DNA of 64,000 nt from an uncultured Alphaproteobacteria bacterium (GCA_934216505.1 CAKQBW010000006.1:1-64000), one strand, 5' to 3'. Counted from the first letter of the stretch, positions 53,512 to 63,912 are shown. Program-made: numbers and translations. The notes: generated by a model from the sequence alone, not told the origin.

Positions 53512-54767
53512 TGATCAAAACAAGTGTTTTAAAAAATGGCATTCGCCTTGTCAGCGAAGAAATTAAAGGTGCGCAAACGGTGGCGTTTGGTGTGTGGGTT
53601 GGTGTTGGCTCTCGTTATGAAGAAAAAAGCGAAAATGGGATTTCTCATTTTTTGGAGCATATGGCCTTTAAGGGGACGCAGACCCGCTCAGCCTTGAAAA
53701 TCGCCCAAGAAATTGAAAATGTCGGGGGGTATATCAACGCCTATACGGGAAAAGATATGACCGCCTACTATGTTCATTTGTTAAAGGAAGATTTATCCAT
53801 CGGTTTGGATATTATTGCGGATATTGTCCAACATGCAACCATGGACGCCAAAGAATTAAACACCGAAAAAGGCGTGATTATTCAGGAATTGAATATGTAT
53901 AAAGACCACCCTGATTATGTGGTGGCTCAAAATTTTGACGGAACTGCCTATCCCAATCAACCTTTTGGGCGTGATGTCGGGGGCGACCCTGAGGTGATTC
54001 GGACGATGACGAGCGAAAAAATGCTTTCCTATATGCACCGTCATTATACTTCTCATCAAATGATTATTAGTGCTTCAGGGGGTGTGGAACATGCAGATTT
54101 AGTGAAACAGTGTGAGGCATTGTTCGTTGATGTTTCGTGCCATCAACCAACTGTTTGTCTGCCTGCCAAATACGTGGGGGGGGGCTCCTATGTCAATAAA
54201 CCCCATGAACAGGTGAATTTGTTGTTGGGATTTGAAGGGGAAAGTTATACCTCCCAAAATTATTGGACAGCCAAAATTTTGGCTACACTGTTGGGGGGAG
54301 GTATGACCTCTCGTTTATTCCAAGAAATTCGTGAAAAGAGGGGCTTGGTTTATACGATTCGGGCGATGAGCGATTCGGATTCAGATACAGGTCTGTTTAA
54401 TATCTATGCAGGCACAGGCGAAAAAGAGGCAGGAGAGTTGATGCCCGTTTTGTGTGATGAGATTTTGTGTGTGTCGGAAACGCTGACGAACGAAGAAATT
54501 AAACGTGCTAAGACGCAAATAAAGGCCCGTTTGTTGATGCAAAGCGAAGAAATTTCTTCTCATGCGGACAGAAGCGCACGGTCTTTGTTGCGCTATGGGC
54601 GGGTGATTCGGGATTCAGAAATCTTGTCTTTGGTGCGGGCGGTGGATAAAAAAACTTTGCAAGACTATGCCCGTTCCTTGTTTGTTAAAAAGCCGACAGT
54701 GGCGGCTTTGGGCCCGATCTCTCATCTGATGAGTTATGAAGATATTTGTGCACACCTAAAGGGATAA
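53511..54767 (+). CDS. M16-family zinc peptidase (processing-peptidase-like)
   Basis: 418 residues from ATG 53511. Catalytic HxxEH is intact (HFLEHMAFKG) with the distal Glu in TEKGVIIQELNMY. The second-half R/Y motif is present (SRLFQEIREKRGLVYTI). The family includes mitochondrial processing peptidase and its alphaproteobacterial homologues, cytoplasmic or periplasmic oligopeptide proteases. No signal peptide. rnhB follows after one base. Confidence 0.92.
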   Translation: MIKTSVLKNGIRLVSEEIKGAQTVAFGVWVGVGSRYEEKSENGISHFLEHMAFKGTQTRSALKIAQEIENVGGYINAYTGKDMTAYYVHLLKEDLSIGLDIIADIVQHATMDAKELNTEKGVIIQELNMYKDHPDYVVAQNFDGTAYPNQPFGRDVGGDPEVIRTMTSEKMLSYMHRHYTSHQMIISASGGVEHADLVKQCEALFVDVSCHQPTVCLPAKYVGGGSYVNKPHEQVNLLLGFEGESYTSQNYWTAKILATLLGGGMTSRLFQEIREKRGLVYTIRAMSDSDSDTGLFNIYAGTGEKEAGELMPVLCDEILCVSETLTNEEIKRAKTQIKARLLMQSEEISSHADRSARSLLRYGRVIRDSEILSLVRAVDKKTLQDYARSLFVKKPTVAALGPISHLMSYEDICAHLKG

Positions 54768-54768
54768 G

Positions 54769-55398
54769 ATGCCAGATTTTAAATTAGAACAAGCCTGTGG
54801 CGCAAATGCTGTTGTGGCGGGATTAGATGAAGCGGGCCGTGGCCCGTGGTGCGGTCCTGTGGTGGCGGGGTGTGTCGTTTGGAAAAAAGGGTGTCCCGAA
54901 AGTTTGGCTAGCCAAATCAATGATTCCAAAAAATTGACCGCTAAAAAGCGGGAAGAGTTGTTTGACAAAATTATTCAATCTGATTGTGTGTGGGGAATAG
55001 GCGAGGCTTCGGCCAAAGAAATTGACAAAATCAATATCCTTCAGGCTTCTTTTTTGGCAATGTATCGGGCGTATCAAGAGATTGTACAAAAAGGGATTCA
55101 CCCCACGCATTGTTTAATTGATGGCAATCGGTTGCCCAAACAATGGCCTGTGTCAGCGCAAGCAATCATTGGGGGCGATGGAAAAAGTTTATCCATTGCG
55201 GCGGCCAGTATTTTGGCAAAAGTGCATCGGGATAGATTGATGGCCAAATTGGGCCAACAATACCCCGCTTATGGGTGGGAAAGAAATGCGGGCTATGGAA
55301 CTAAACAACATCAAAAGGCTTTACAAGAACAAGGAATTACCCCTTATCATCGGTTGAGCTATGCCCCGATTCAACGGATTTTGGGTAAAAAAAGTTAA
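54769..55398 (+). CDS. rnhB: Ribonuclease HII
   Basis: 209 residues. Catalytic acidic residues in GLDEAGRGPWCGPVVAG and CLIDGNRLP, and the ILAKVHRDRLM segment. It removes RNA from RNA/DNA hybrids and misincorporated ribonucleotides. Confidence 0.95.
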   Translation: MPDFKLEQACGANAVVAGLDEAGRGPWCGPVVAGCVVWKKGCPESLASQINDSKKLTAKKREELFDKIIQSDCVWGIGEASAKEIDKINILQASFLAMYRAYQEIVQKGIHPTHCLIDGNRLPKQWPVSAQAIIGGDGKSLSIAAASILAKVHRDRLMAKLGQQYPAYGWERNAGYGTKQHQKALQEQGITPYHRLSYAPIQRILGKKS

Positions 55399-55446
55399 AA
55401 AAGATACTTTTTTATGCAAAAAGAGCCTATTTTATGTTTTTTTTGT

Positions 55447-55474
55447 TTGACTTTTATATTTTTGTGGGTAAGAA
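55447..55474 (+). promoter_or_regulatory. Promoter of the HU gene
   Basis: TTGACT (55447-55452), 16 bases, TAAGAA (55469-55474). Confidence 0.5.
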
Positions 55475-55523
55475 TAAGAACTGAGGAAAAACCTCTTTTG
55501 TTTAACTTTTGAAAGGAAATACA

Positions 55524-55796
55524 ATGAATAAAACAGAATTTATCGCTGCCGTTGCAAAAGCAGCTGGTGCTTCAAAGGTCGCTGTGGCCACTATTTTGGC
55601 AACAGAAATTGAAGTGATTGAAAAGGCTTTGAAAAAAGGTGATTCAGTCCAATTAATCGGTTTCGGTACTTTTGGTGTTGCAAAACGTGCGGCTCGTACT
55701 GGTCGTAATCCTGCGACAGGTAAAGCCATTAAAATTGCGGCTTCTAAAACACCTAAATTCAAAGCTGGTAATGCTTTGAAAAAAGCCGTGAAATAA
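55524..55796 (+). CDS. HU-family DNA-binding protein
   Basis: 90 residues from ATG 55524 (GAAAGGA before it). [15 protein letters not shown] start, [20 protein letters not shown] beta-arm with the Arg/Pro tip, [12 protein letters not shown] end. A nucleoid-associated histone-like protein, possibly HupB. Own promoter and terminator. Confidence 0.95.
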   Translation: MNKTEFIAAVAKAAGASKVAVATILATEIEVIEKALKKGDSVQLIGFGTFGVAKRAARTGRNPATGKAIKIAASKTPKFKAGNALKKAVK

Positions 55797-55817
55797 GGAT
55801 ATTATTTCCATTATAAA

Positions 55818-55847
55818 ATCCCGTCTTTTTTGGGACGGGATTTTTTT
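55818..55847 (+). terminator. Terminator after the HU gene
   Basis: ATCCCGTC-TTTTTTGG-GACGGGAT followed by six more T. Confidence 0.92.
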
Positions 55848-55881
55848 GTGTGAATAAGGGGCATGATAAACAATTTAATGA

Positions 55882-55910
55882 TTGCTATTTTTTTATTTTT
55901 CGTGTATAAT
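55882..55910 (+). promoter_or_regulatory. Promoter of rpsO-pnp
   Basis: TTGCTA (55882-55887), 17 bases, perfect TATAAT (55905-55910), preceded by CG. Confidence 0.75.
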
Positions 55911-55917
55911 ACCCCTG

Positions 55918-56018
55918 TTGTTTTTGATGAAAATTTATTTGACTTCACTGAACGATATCTCGGTTATGCCGAATAAATGGGAAAAAACAACACTTAAACT
56001 TAAATGAAAGGAAAAAAG
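55918..56018 (+). promoter_or_regulatory. rpsO leader, possible S15 autoregulatory RNA
   Basis: About 100 untranslated bases with hairpin TCGG-TTATG-CCGA and AT-rich pairing partners before the ribosome site. S15 represses its own mRNA in several bacteria through differing leader structures; nothing here proves it. Confidence 0.3.
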
Positions 56019-56288
56019 ATGTCGCTTACAAAAGAAATCAAGCAAAAATTGATTGCGGATTATGCTACCACTCAAAACGATACAGGTTCACCTGAAGTGC
56101 AAGTTGCTGTTTTAACGGCTGAAATTGCGGCTTTATCTGAACACTTAAAGGCTCACCCGAATGATTTCCATTCGGCCAGAGGTTTAAGTAGCCGTGTGGC
56201 AAACCGTCGTCGGTTGTTGGCTTATTTGAAAAAGACCGATAGTGCCCGTTATGACGCTTTGGTCAAACGCTTGAAACTGCGTAAATAG
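56019..56288 (+). CDS. rpsO: 30S ribosomal protein S15
   Basis: 89 residues from ATG 56019, exactly the usual length. [30 protein letters not shown] and [12 protein letters not shown] are diagnostic. Followed by pnp as in most proteobacteria. Confidence 0.97.
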   Translation: MSLTKEIKQKLIADYATTQNDTGSPEVQVAVLTAEIAALSEHLKAHPNDFHSARGLSSRVANRRRLLAYLKKTDSARYDALVKRLKLRK

Positions 56289-56298
56289 TTTCATTTAA

Positions 56299-56320
56299 GG
56301 GGGTGTCAAGGGACGCCCCC
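56299..56320 (+). other. rpsO-pnp intercistronic hairpin
   Basis: GGGGGTGTC-AAGG-GACGCCCCC, nine pairs, with no strong T-run. Likely a processing or partial-termination hairpin, as between these genes in enterobacteria. Confidence 0.6.
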
Positions 56321-56349
56321 TCTTATAGCTGTATGATGAAAGGAAATAT

Positions 56350-58539
56350 ATGAGCTTATTTAAAACTTACAAAAAAGAAATGACTTGGGGCGGTCGCCCT
56401 TTATCCATTGAAACAGGTAAAATCGGGCGTCAAGCCGATGGATCTGTAATTGTCCGTTATGGGGATACGATGGTTCATTGTGCTGTGTGTGCCAGCAAAA
56501 ATACCCCTGATACCTTTGAAGATTTTATTCCTTTGACTGTTAATTATCAGGAAAAAACATATGCGGCAGGACAAATTCCTGGGGGATTTTTTAAACGGGA
56601 AGGCAAACCTTCTGAACATGAAATTTTAACTTCTCGCTTGATTGACAGACCGATTCGTCCGTTGTTTGTCAAAGGTTTTAACAATGAAACGCAAGTTGTT
56701 TGTACTTTGATTTCCTATGATAAAAAGACGCAAGCGGATATTGTGGCGATGATTGCGGCCAGTGCGGCTTTGACAATTTCAGGTCTGCCTTTTTTGGGAC
56801 CTATCGCAGGGGCCCGAATTGGGTATATTGATGGCCAATATGTGTTGAATCCTGATGTCAATCAAATCAAGAAAAGTCAATTAGATTTGGTAGTGGCGGG
56901 CACCCGTGAAGGCGTTTTGATGGTGGAATCTGAGGCGCAAGAATTGTCCGAAGAAACGATGTTAGGGGCTGTGGAATTTGGTCATGCTTCTTTAAAACCA
57001 GTTATTGAATTGATTATTTCTTTGGCGGAAGAATGTGCGAAAGATCCTTGGGCGGTCAAAGAAGAGCCCGCTGAATATGCGGTTGTTCGTTCTGAGATTA
57101 AAGAAAAATTGGGCTCTGAAATAGAAAAAGCCTATACGATTCATAATAAGTTGGAACGCCAAGATACTTTGGCGGCCTTGCGTGAAAAAGCCAAAGCCCT
57201 TTTTGAAGGGAAAGAAGCCGAATTAGCCATTTATGAAAAAGTTTTCCATGAATTGGAAGCCCGTACAGTGCGTGATTCTATTTTGGCGGGGCATCCCCGT
57301 ATTGATGGGCGCGATACAAAAACAGTGCGTCCCATTGAAGCGCAAGTGGGATTGTTGCCCAAAGCGCATGGATCGGCCTTATTTACCCGTGGGGAAACTC
57401 AGGCAATGGTTGTGGCCACTTTGGGGACAGCTGATGATGAACAAATTGTGGATTCTTTGAATGGGGAATACAGCGAACACTTTATTTTGCACTATAACTT
57501 TCCTCCCTTTTCTGTGGGCGAAGTGGGGCGTATGGGGTCTCCTGGACGCCGTGAAATCGGTCATGGTAAGTTGGCTTGGCGGGCAATTCACCCCATGTTG
57601 CCAACGAAGGAAGAATTTCCTTATACGATTCGGGTGGTTTCTGATATTATGGAATCCAACGGGTCTTCTTCTATGGCCACCGTGTGTGGATCTACTTTAT
57701 CCTTGATGGACGCAGGTGTTCCCATGAAAAAGCCTGTGGCGGGGATTGCCATGGGCTTGATTAAAGAAGGTGAAAAGTTTGCTGTTTTGACGGACATTTT
57801 GGGTGATGAAGATCACTTGGGCGATATGGACTTTAAAGTGGCGGGCACGCGTGATGGGGTTACGGCTTTACAGATGGATATAAAAATTACCTCTATTACG
57901 CCTGAAATCATGAAAATTGCCTTGAACCAAGCCCATGAAGGTCGGATGCACATTTTGGGCAAGATGGCCGAAGCAATTGAAGCACCTCGTGCGGAAATCA
58001 GCGCGAATGCGCCCCGTATCCAATCCTTTAAGATTGACAAAGAAAAAATCCGTGATGTGATTGGAACAGGAGGTAAGGTCATTCGTGAAATTACCGAAAA
58101 GACAGGGGCTAAAATTGAAATTACCGATGATGGTATGGTTTCTGTGGCGGCTGTTGATGGCCAAGCGGGTAAAGCGGCTGTTGATTGGATTAAAGGCATT
58201 GTGGCTGAACCTGAGGTCGGTAAAATCTATGATGGTGTTGTCTGTAAGATTATGGAATTTGGTGCTTTTGTCACCTTTATGCCCAATCGTGATGGGTTGG
58301 TCCATGTGTCTGAGATTAAACCTGAACGGGTGGAAAAAGTGACGGATGTCCTGAAAGAGGGCGACAAAGTCAAAGTCATGTGTATGGGCACAGAACGGGG
58401 AAAAGTCCGTTTATCCATGAAGCGTGTAAATCAGGAAACAGGCGAAGAAATCCCTGTGGAAAAAAAGCCCAAAAAGGATAAAAAGTCAGAGGCAGTCCAA
58501 GATGCTTCTGAATTGGCGTCTATTTTGCCTGATGCCTAA
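56350..58539 (+). CDS. pnp: Polyribonucleotide nucleotidyltransferase (PNPase)
   Basis: 729 residues: two RNase PH domains ([27 protein letters not shown] in the first; [35 protein letters not shown] and [19 protein letters not shown] in the second), KH domain ([11 protein letters not shown]), S1 domain ([15 protein letters not shown]). 3'-to-5' phosphorolytic RNA decay. Lys/Glu-rich tail, which in other bacteria is variable. Confidence 0.98.
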   Translation: MSLFKTYKKEMTWGGRPLSIETGKIGRQADGSVIVRYGDTMVHCAVCASKNTPDTFEDFIPLTVNYQEKTYAAGQIPGGFFKREGKPSEHEILTSRLIDRPIRPLFVKGFNNETQVVCTLISYDKKTQADIVAMIAASAALTISGLPFLGPIAGARIGYIDGQYVLNPDVNQIKKSQLDLVVAGTREGVLMVESEAQELSEETMLGAVEFGHASLKPVIELIISLAEECAKDPWAVKEEPAEYAVVRSEIKEKLGSEIEKAYTIHNKLERQDTLAALREKAKALFEGKEAELAIYEKVFHELEARTVRDSILAGHPRIDGRDTKTVRPIEAQVGLLPKAHGSALFTRGETQAMVVATLGTADDEQIVDSLNGEYSEHFILHYNFPPFSVGEVGRMGSPGRREIGHGKLAWRAIHPMLPTKEEFPYTIRVVSDIMESNGSSSMATVCGSTLSLMDAGVPMKKPVAGIAMGLIKEGEKFAVLTDILGDEDHLGDMDFKVAGTRDGVTALQMDIKITSITPEIMKIALNQAHEGRMHILGKMAEAIEAPRAEISANAPRIQSFKIDKEKIRDVIGTGGKVIREITEKTGAKIEITDDGMVSVAAVDGQAGKAAVDWIKGIVAEPEVGKIYDGVVCKIMEFGAFVTFMPNRDGLVHVSEIKPERVEKVTDVLKEGDKVKVMCMGTERGKVRLSMKRVNQETGEEIPVEKKPKKDKKSEAVQDASELASILPDA

Positions 58540-58556
58540 TGGGTAAAGGACCTGTA

Positions 58557-58587
58557 AATCGCCCTCAATTTTGGGGGCGATTTTTTT
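58557..58587 (+). terminator. Terminator after pnp
   Basis: ATCGCCC...GGGCGAT stem with loop TCAATTTTGG and seven T. Confidence 0.88.
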
Positions 58588-58854
58588 ATGTTGCAATTTT
58601 TTTGAAAACAGATATCTTTGGACAAATGATAGTTCTGATTCTTGCCGTACATTTCGCATTAATGCATACCTTCACTACCGTGGTGCTGGAGCTCGCACGA
58701 ATAATGGTTATTACGCCCTATGTTTGTAGGGCTTATCATTCTGAGAGAGTATAACGACCGAAAAATCTAAGGGTACTTGCGGCTTCTCGCATGTGTAAGA
58801 ATGACAATGGGACCAAAATAACGGGAAAAATGAAAAGCGTGAAAAGGGCAGGGG
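58588..58854. other. Intergenic region with a degenerate palindromic repeat
   Basis: No gene is seen. 58736-58812 begins TCATTCTGAGAGAG and ends GTAAGAATGACAATGGG, the look of the dispersed intergenic repeats also present at 157 and 42139. Confidence 0.45.
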
Positions 58855-61056
58855 TTATTTCCCTGAACTTTCCACACAGTAGTTTTTCTCAAAGTAATCG
58901 GCAATAGCGGCATTCATTTTCTTGGTTTCCCCTAACTCAAACTGTTGGTCGGGATTCCAATCTTTGGTTTTATCATACGCTGCGATGGTCATAACATACA
59001 TTTCAGAACCGTCAGCGCAAGCCTCTTTCACTGTTTCCCATGAGGATTTTTTGAGTTTGCCTGTCTTCTTGTCTGTATCAAAATCAGCTCCATCTATTTT
59101 GCCGTCCGTGTACATCAAAACCAAAATCTTTGGCTTGGACGGGCAGATATCTTTTGCAATAGCGTTAAAGGCTTTATTAAAGGTGGTTGTTCCTGATTTT
59201 CCCGTTAGATAATTCGTAACCGCATTGTAAATTGTTGTTCTGCCGTTATGATTTTTAAAGGTTATTCCTCTAAAAACATTGGGAGTGGCTGTTGTGTAAG
59301 CGGCATACTGGACAGTATCGGGGATTTCTGTGGTTGTAATGGCCTTTTGAATTTGAGATAAAATAGTGGTTCCATTGAATTTATGGTTTAGACTTCCACT
59401 ATTATCAAGCATGAAAACAAGGTCCGCTTTTTTCTGTCCCGTTTTACAAATAGGAAAGCACTTTGTTGCCTCAGAAAATACTTTTTCAGGAAGGGTGCCT
59501 TCGGGACACAAACATGTCTTGGGATCATGACCAATGGGGCTTGTGCTGGCACAACTACATACTTTATTTTTACATTCCAACCCCTCGGCACAACATTCGT
59601 TGGTGGTGGAACAGGCCTGTCCCAATTGGGGACTATCCGCCTTGCATACGCAACTTTCGGATTCAGAAACATAATCCATATCCGCATCGCATTTGACCTT
59701 GACGCACTGTTTCATGGAGTCGCTGTAATAAGGGGTGTCTGCGGGGCAACACTTTTGTTCCTCTGAATTCCAATCTCTGTTATCAGAGCACACACATTGA
59801 TTATTTTGACAGACAAATTCTGCGGACGCACAACCACAGGCAGTGTTGCATTCCCCTTTGTATTGATTGGAAAATTGACATTGACATTTGTTATCCCGAC
59901 AAGAAAGCCCCTTTTCACAGCACCCATTTTCATAGGCCCCATATCTCGCACAAGAGGCGCCTTTTCCAAAAGTTTTCTCACATGTCAGGGCGGCTCCTTT
60001 GACGCATTTTTTGGTGTCGTCATCATAGCCAAATCCCAAAGGACATTTACATTCTTTATTGACTTCATCCCACTGTGTTTTTGGTTCGCAACAAACGCAA
60101 CTTCCTGACGCATCTTGACAGGTTCTTTCGTCCGCTGTACAGGCCCCTGATGTCTTGCATCGGCCGTTTTCACAATAACCTGATTCGCAATCGCATTGAT
60201 CAGTACAAACAGTTCCTAATCCATATTTGGGCTTATCCACACAGGCATAGCTATTCCATGTCTGACATTCCTTACATTCTTCACATTCATGTTGGTCATT
60301 ACAATATGTCGTTTGTGTTCCACCGGGGCACTTTTTCCCCACTTCTTTACATGCGACGCATTGATTATCAACGCAATACGGTTTAGCCGTGGGACAATCG
60401 CTATCCTTGGTACATTGAACACAAGTGGTACCGTTGCAATGTGGGGTCGGTTCTTGACAGCCATCACAAGACCCACAAACGAGTTGAGCACAACATGCCC
60501 CCGACGCATCCATGACTTGCCCAGCGGGACAATCGGATAAATCACCATCTACCCAATATTTTCCTGTGGCTTTTCTGTTTTTTCCATAGAACAAATACAC
60601 AGGCCCTTCTGAACAAATTGCCTCTAATATCTTTGTTTCTTTGGCTTCCTCTGGGGAATAAATCTGTTTATCATACCCTTTGGAAACGGCATCATAGTTG
60701 CCCGCTACAATCACATCACGACAGGTCAATTCTTTCAAGGTTGCAATCACCACAAAAGTGTTGGTTCCCTCCTTGTCAATCAACTCTAACTTTTCCTTGT
60801 TGTTCTGAGTTTTTGTATTTCCTTGGGCCCCAGGCAAAATGTCATTCAATTTAATAACGCCATTCCTGCGCCGGACCAATTTGGTGGAACGATAATGCGT
60901 AACAATTGTGTTTAATTGCTTTTCGGTGTCTTTGCGTTGATAGTATTGGATTAAGTTATTAAATAAAAATAATGAGGCTAAAATTAAAATAGCAATGATG
61001 GCCAAGACCGCCAACATTTCCAATAAACTCCGCCCTGATTCATTTACTTTACGCAT
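58855..61056 (-). CDS. Giant type IV pilin-like protein with Cys-rich stalk and vWA domain
   Basis: 733 residues. The N-terminus is a type III (prepilin) signal: MRKVNESG, cleavage site after Gly, then RSLLEMLAVLAIIAILIL with Glu at mature position 5. A pilin-like head follows to about residue 165. About 165-545 is a cysteine-rich stretch with at least 60 Cys in short modules (CxxCxxC, CCxxGLxCxxxxCxC). About 545-725 is a von Willebrand A domain with an intact MIDAS (FMLDNSGSLNHKF; TDGKID). Such an architecture fits a minor pilin placed at the pilus tip as an adhesin. No pilus assembly genes are nearby; it is a single-gene unit. Confidence 0.8.
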   Translation of the reverse strand: MRKVNESGRSLLEMLAVLAIIAILILASLFLFNNLIQYYQRKDTEKQLNTIVTHYRSTKLVRRRNGVIKLNDILPGAQGNTKTQNNKEKLELIDKEGTNTFVVIATLKELTCRDVIVAGNYDAVSKGYDKQIYSPEEAKETKILEAICSEGPVYLFYGKNRKATGKYWVDGDLSDCPAGQVMDASGACCAQLVCGSCDGCQEPTPHCNGTTCVQCTKDSDCPTAKPYCVDNQCVACKEVGKKCPGGTQTTYCNDQHECEECKECQTWNSYACVDKPKYGLGTVCTDQCDCESGYCENGRCKTSGACTADERTCQDASGSCVCCEPKTQWDEVNKECKCPLGFGYDDDTKKCVKGAALTCEKTFGKGASCARYGAYENGCCEKGLSCRDNKCQCQFSNQYKGECNTACGCASAEFVCQNNQCVCSDNRDWNSEEQKCCPADTPYYSDSMKQCVKVKCDADMDYVSESESCVCKADSPQLGQACSTTNECCAEGLECKNKVCSCASTSPIGHDPKTCLCPEGTLPEKVFSEATKCFPICKTGQKKADLVFMLDNSGSLNHKFNGTTILSQIQKAITTTEIPDTVQYAAYTTATPNVFRGITFKNHNGRTTIYNAVTNYLTGKSGTTTFNKAFNAIAKDICPSKPKILVLMYTDGKIDGADFDTDKKTGKLKKSSWETVKEACADGSEMYVMTIAAYDKTKDWNPDQQFELGETKKMNAAIADYFEKNYCVESSGK

Positions 61057-61197
61057 AAAACCCCCTTGTTGTTAATCATTTCTTTTTTCCTTTGTAATAC
61101 ATATTTTTGAAAATTGCAACACTTTTTTTGTAAAATCAGTTGCGTTTTGATAAAAAATGCGATACCCTAAGCCTATCAACAAAAAGGAGTTATTCAA

Positions 61198-61869
61198 ATG
61201 TCAGAAACTTTAACTTTAAAAACCCCCTTAAAGCATATTGCCCCCCGTACCGCGAATCAAAGCATTTTTATTGAGGCGATGGAAAATCATGATATGGTGT
61301 TTGGGTTGGGGCCTGCGGGTACAGGAAAAACTTATTTGGCGGTCGCACGGGCGGTGGCCCAAATGCAGGCCAAAAAGGTGGATAAGATTATTTTAACCCG
61401 TCCCGCGGTGGAAGCAGGCGAAAACTTGGGCTTTTTGCCGGGGGATCTGAAAGAAAAAATTGATCCTTATTTGCGTCCGCTGTATGATGCGTTGTATGAA
61501 ATGATGCCCCGTGATATTGTGGATAGAAAAATTGAAAATGGGGAAATAGAAATTGCGCCGTTGGCTTATATGCGTGGACGGACACTGTCCCATGCTGTGG
61601 TGATTTTGGACGAAGCCCAAAATACAACCCCGATGCAAATGAAGATGTTTTTAACCCGTTTGGGGGAAGGCTCTCAGATGGTCATCAATGGCGATTTAAG
61701 TCAAACGGACTTGCCCCACGGCATGGAATCGGGATTAAAGGACGCCACGCGTATTTTAGCGGGGGTCAGCGAAATTGCTTTTGTGGAATTTGACGAACAC
61801 GATGTAGTGCGTCATGGATTAGTGTCTAAAATTGTGAATGCTTATACAAAGGATAAGCAATGCAAATAG
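61198..61869 (+). CDS. PhoH-like ATPase, short form
   Basis: 223 residues. Walker [13 protein letters not shown], Walker [21 protein letters not shown], and [19 protein letters not shown]. The usual proteobacterial PhoH is over 300 residues; the N-terminal KH-like portion is missing, and the ATG at 61198 with AAAAAGGAG before it supports this as the true start. Proposed role in RNA metabolism with YbeY. It overlaps ybeY by ten bases. Confidence 0.92.
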   Translation: MSETLTLKTPLKHIAPRTANQSIFIEAMENHDMVFGLGPAGTGKTYLAVARAVAQMQAKKVDKIILTRPAVEAGENLGFLPGDLKEKIDPYLRPLYDALYEMMPRDIVDRKIENGEIEIAPLAYMRGRTLSHAVVILDEAQNTTPMQMKMFLTRLGEGSQMVINGDLSQTDLPHGMESGLKDATRILAGVSEIAFVEFDEHDVVRHGLVSKIVNAYTKDKQCK

Positions 61870-62297
61870 AAATTCAAGTGCGTGATTTACGCTTTTATTT
61901 GCACCATTTAGCCATCAAAAAGTTTTGCCGAAAAGTGATTGAAAATGCGTGGGCGGGGGATGAGCGGGCGGAAGTGTCTGTTGTCTTGGCGGACGATGAC
62001 TTTGTTCATCAACTGAATAAACAATATCGTGGGAAGGACACGCCCACAAATGTTTTGTCCTTTGAAAATGAAGGGCTGTGTGCGGGGGATATTGTGATTG
62101 CCTATGGCGTGTTAAAGCGAGAGGCGTACGAGGAACAAAAACCCTTTTTATCACATTTAGCTCACCTCTTGACGCATGGGACATTGCATTTACAAGGCTA
62201 TGATCATTTGACGGACAAACAGGCCAATAAAATGGAAAAAAAGGAAATTCAGTTATTGAAAAAATTGAACTATCCAAATCCCTATCAGGAGGATTAA
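61860..62297 (+). CDS. ybeY: Endoribonuclease YbeY
   Basis: 145 residues. The metal-binding motif [18 protein letters not shown] is complete, and NVLSFENE precedes it. It processes 16S rRNA 3' ends and takes part in ribosome quality control. The next gene follows without a gap. Confidence 0.95.
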   Translation: MQIEIQVRDLRFYLHHLAIKKFCRKVIENAWAGDERAEVSVVLADDDFVHQLNKQYRGKDTPTNVLSFENEGLCAGDIVIAYGVLKREAYEEQKPFLSHLAHLLTHGTLHLQGYDHLTDKQANKMEKKEIQLLKKLNYPNPYQED

Positions 62298-63200
62298 ATG
62301 TTTCAAAAAATCAGAGAGTTATTTGATAAACATCCCGAAGAAGATGAAGTCATAGAAACCATTGAAGAAATCATGGACGAACGGGAAGAGCGGGGCGATG
62401 ATGTTTTGGTGGATAAAGACGAAATGTTATTGTTGAAAAATATGTTTAAGTTGCGTGATAAACGGTCTTCTGAGGTGGCTTTGCCACGGGCGGATATTTC
62501 GGCCCTTTCTTTAACGGCCAAACCCGATGAAATTAAAAAGATTATTTTACGGGACAAATATACACGTTTGCCTGTTTATGACAAGACTTTGGATAATATC
62601 GTTGGGGTTTTGCACACCAAAGATTTGTTGTGTGCTTTGTTGCAAAACAAGCCGTTGGATATCGCCCAAATCATGAATCGTCATGTCATGTTTGTGGCCC
62701 CCAGTATGCGGGTTTTGGATTTGCTTCGGACCATGCAATCAGGGGGCGTCCAAATGTCTGTTGTGGTGGATGAGTTTGGGGGGATTTTAGGGATTATTAC
62801 CTTGGAAGATTTGTTGGAAGAAATTGTGGGCGAAATTGAAGATGAACACGATGTGTTGGACATGCCCAAAGAATTGAAATTTATTTCCCCTAAAGTGGTG
62901 GAAGCGGACGCTCGCATTGAATTGACGCAGTTGGAAAAAAAGATTGGTCATTTTTTAACGCCAGAAGATAAAGAGGCAGAAATTGATACCGTTGGGGGCA
63001 TTGTCTTTCATACAGCGGGGCGGTTGCCCTGTAAAGGGGAAGTGATTACACATGCTAGTGGGGTGCGTTTTCAAGTGGTGGAGGTAGATACGCGTCGTAT
63101 TCGCCGTGTGCGGATTAGTCATTTTGAGGACCTGAGAAAAAGGGGGGATTCTTCTCGCAAGAAAGTTGGTCTGAAAAGGGTTAAAAAGAAGAAAAAATAG
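62298..63200 (+). CDS. CorC/HlyC-type CBS-domain protein
   Basis: 300 residues: paired CBS domains (LPRADISALSLTA... VGVLHTKDLL; VMFVAPSMRVLDLLRTM...FGGILGIITLEDLLEEIVGEIEDEHD) and the CorC_HlyC C-terminal domain (EIDTVGGIVFHTAGRLPCKGE). The DUF21 membrane domain is absent, as in CorC. Family linked to Mg2+/Co2+ homeostasis. Strongly basic C-terminus (KKVGLKRVKKKKK). It completes the phoH-ybeY-corC operon. Confidence 0.92.
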   Translation: MFQKIRELFDKHPEEDEVIETIEEIMDEREERGDDVLVDKDEMLLLKNMFKLRDKRSSEVALPRADISALSLTAKPDEIKKIILRDKYTRLPVYDKTLDNIVGVLHTKDLLCALLQNKPLDIAQIMNRHVMFVAPSMRVLDLLRTMQSGGVQMSVVVDEFGGILGIITLEDLLEEIVGEIEDEHDVLDMPKELKFISPKVVEADARIELTQLEKKIGHFLTPEDKEAEIDTVGGIVFHTAGRLPCKGEVITHASGVRFQVVEVDTRRIRRVRISHFEDLRKRGDSSRKKVGLKRVKKKKK

Positions 63201-63308
63201 TTTCTGACATAACGGGTGCTGTTTTTGCGACTTTTCCCTTGACAAAGGGGGAGGGTCGCCACACCTTTATAGTGTTTTCTTTCAAAAACAAAATCATAGG
63301 AGGCACAA

Positions 63309-63593
63309 ATGAAAGTAAAGGCAAACAAAGTAGATATGACAACGGGAACAGATAAATTAACCCAAGAAGAAAAAGATTTACTGAAAGAGGAAATCCGGGG
63401 GGCTTGGTCAGAATTTCCGTTGGAAATGAAAAAATTTATTGTTGAAACCAAAAAACAAAAACTTCAATCGTTGTATATGATTCAAGATTGGGCAAAGAAT
63501 AATGGTCATCAAGTGATTGTTGATTTAATTTCACGAAAGATTCAACATAAAGAAAATTGTTTGGCAAAAGCCCAAAAAGAAATTGAGGAATAA
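63309..63593 (+). CDS. Small charged protein of unknown function
   Basis: 94 residues, helical and rich in Lys/Glu (TQEEKDLLKEEIRGAWSEF; KAQKEIEE). AGGAGGCACAAATG gives a strong start. No family recognised. Translated upstream of the small LuxR-type regulator, 21 bases apart, so possibly functionally linked. Confidence 0.65.
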   Translation: MKVKANKVDMTTGTDKLTQEEKDLLKEEIRGAWSEFPLEMKKFIVETKKQKLQSLYMIQDWAKNNGHQVIVDLISRKIQHKENCLAKAQKEIEE

Positions 63594-63614
63594 TTTCACG
63601 AAAGGGAAAGATAC

Positions 63615-63854
63615 ATGAAAAACGAAACATATAATCGTCAAGATTATGCTTTGGGAAACGGTCTTTTCCTTTCAAATCGTCAAGTGGCGGTTTTAAAGGA
63701 ATTGGCGGAGGGCTATTCCAATAAGCAAATTGCCAACATTTTGGGGGTGGCAGAACCTACGATTAAAATGCATATCAGTGCTCTTTTGCGGGCTTTTGGT
63801 GTCCAAAACAGAGTGCAGATTTTAATTAAAGCTAAAGAAAAAGGATTTGTTTAG
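63615..63854 (+). CDS. Small LuxR/GerE-type HTH regulator
   Basis: 79 residues that are almost only the GerE helix-turn-helix: LSNRQVAVLKELAEGYSNKQIANILGVAEPTIKMHISALLRAFGVQNRVQILIKAKEKG. No receiver or autoinducer domain, so it resembles solitary HTH regulators. GAAAGGGAAAGATAC precedes the ATG. Targets unknown. Confidence 0.88.
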   Translation: MKNETYNRQDYALGNGLFLSNRQVAVLKELAEGYSNKQIANILGVAEPTIKMHISALLRAFGVQNRVQILIKAKEKGFV

Positions 63855-63884
63855 TAAAAAAATGGTTTCGGCCGTATTTTTATA

Positions 63885-63912
63885 TTGACAAAAATCTTTT
63901 TTGTGCTAAACT
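63885..63912 (+). promoter_or_regulatory. Promoter of the gene at the window end
   Basis: TTGACA (63885-63890), 16 bases, TAAACT (63907-63912). The -10 overlaps the left arm of the terminator hairpin that follows. Confidence 0.6.

Noticed and set aside
58539..58754. 71-codon frame just after pnp
   Set aside because: It runs through the pnp terminator and an intergenic repeat, and has no family resemblance.
63239..63273. TTGACA and TATAGT before the small gene at 63309 as a promoter
   Set aside because: The spacer would be 23 bases, too long for sigma70.
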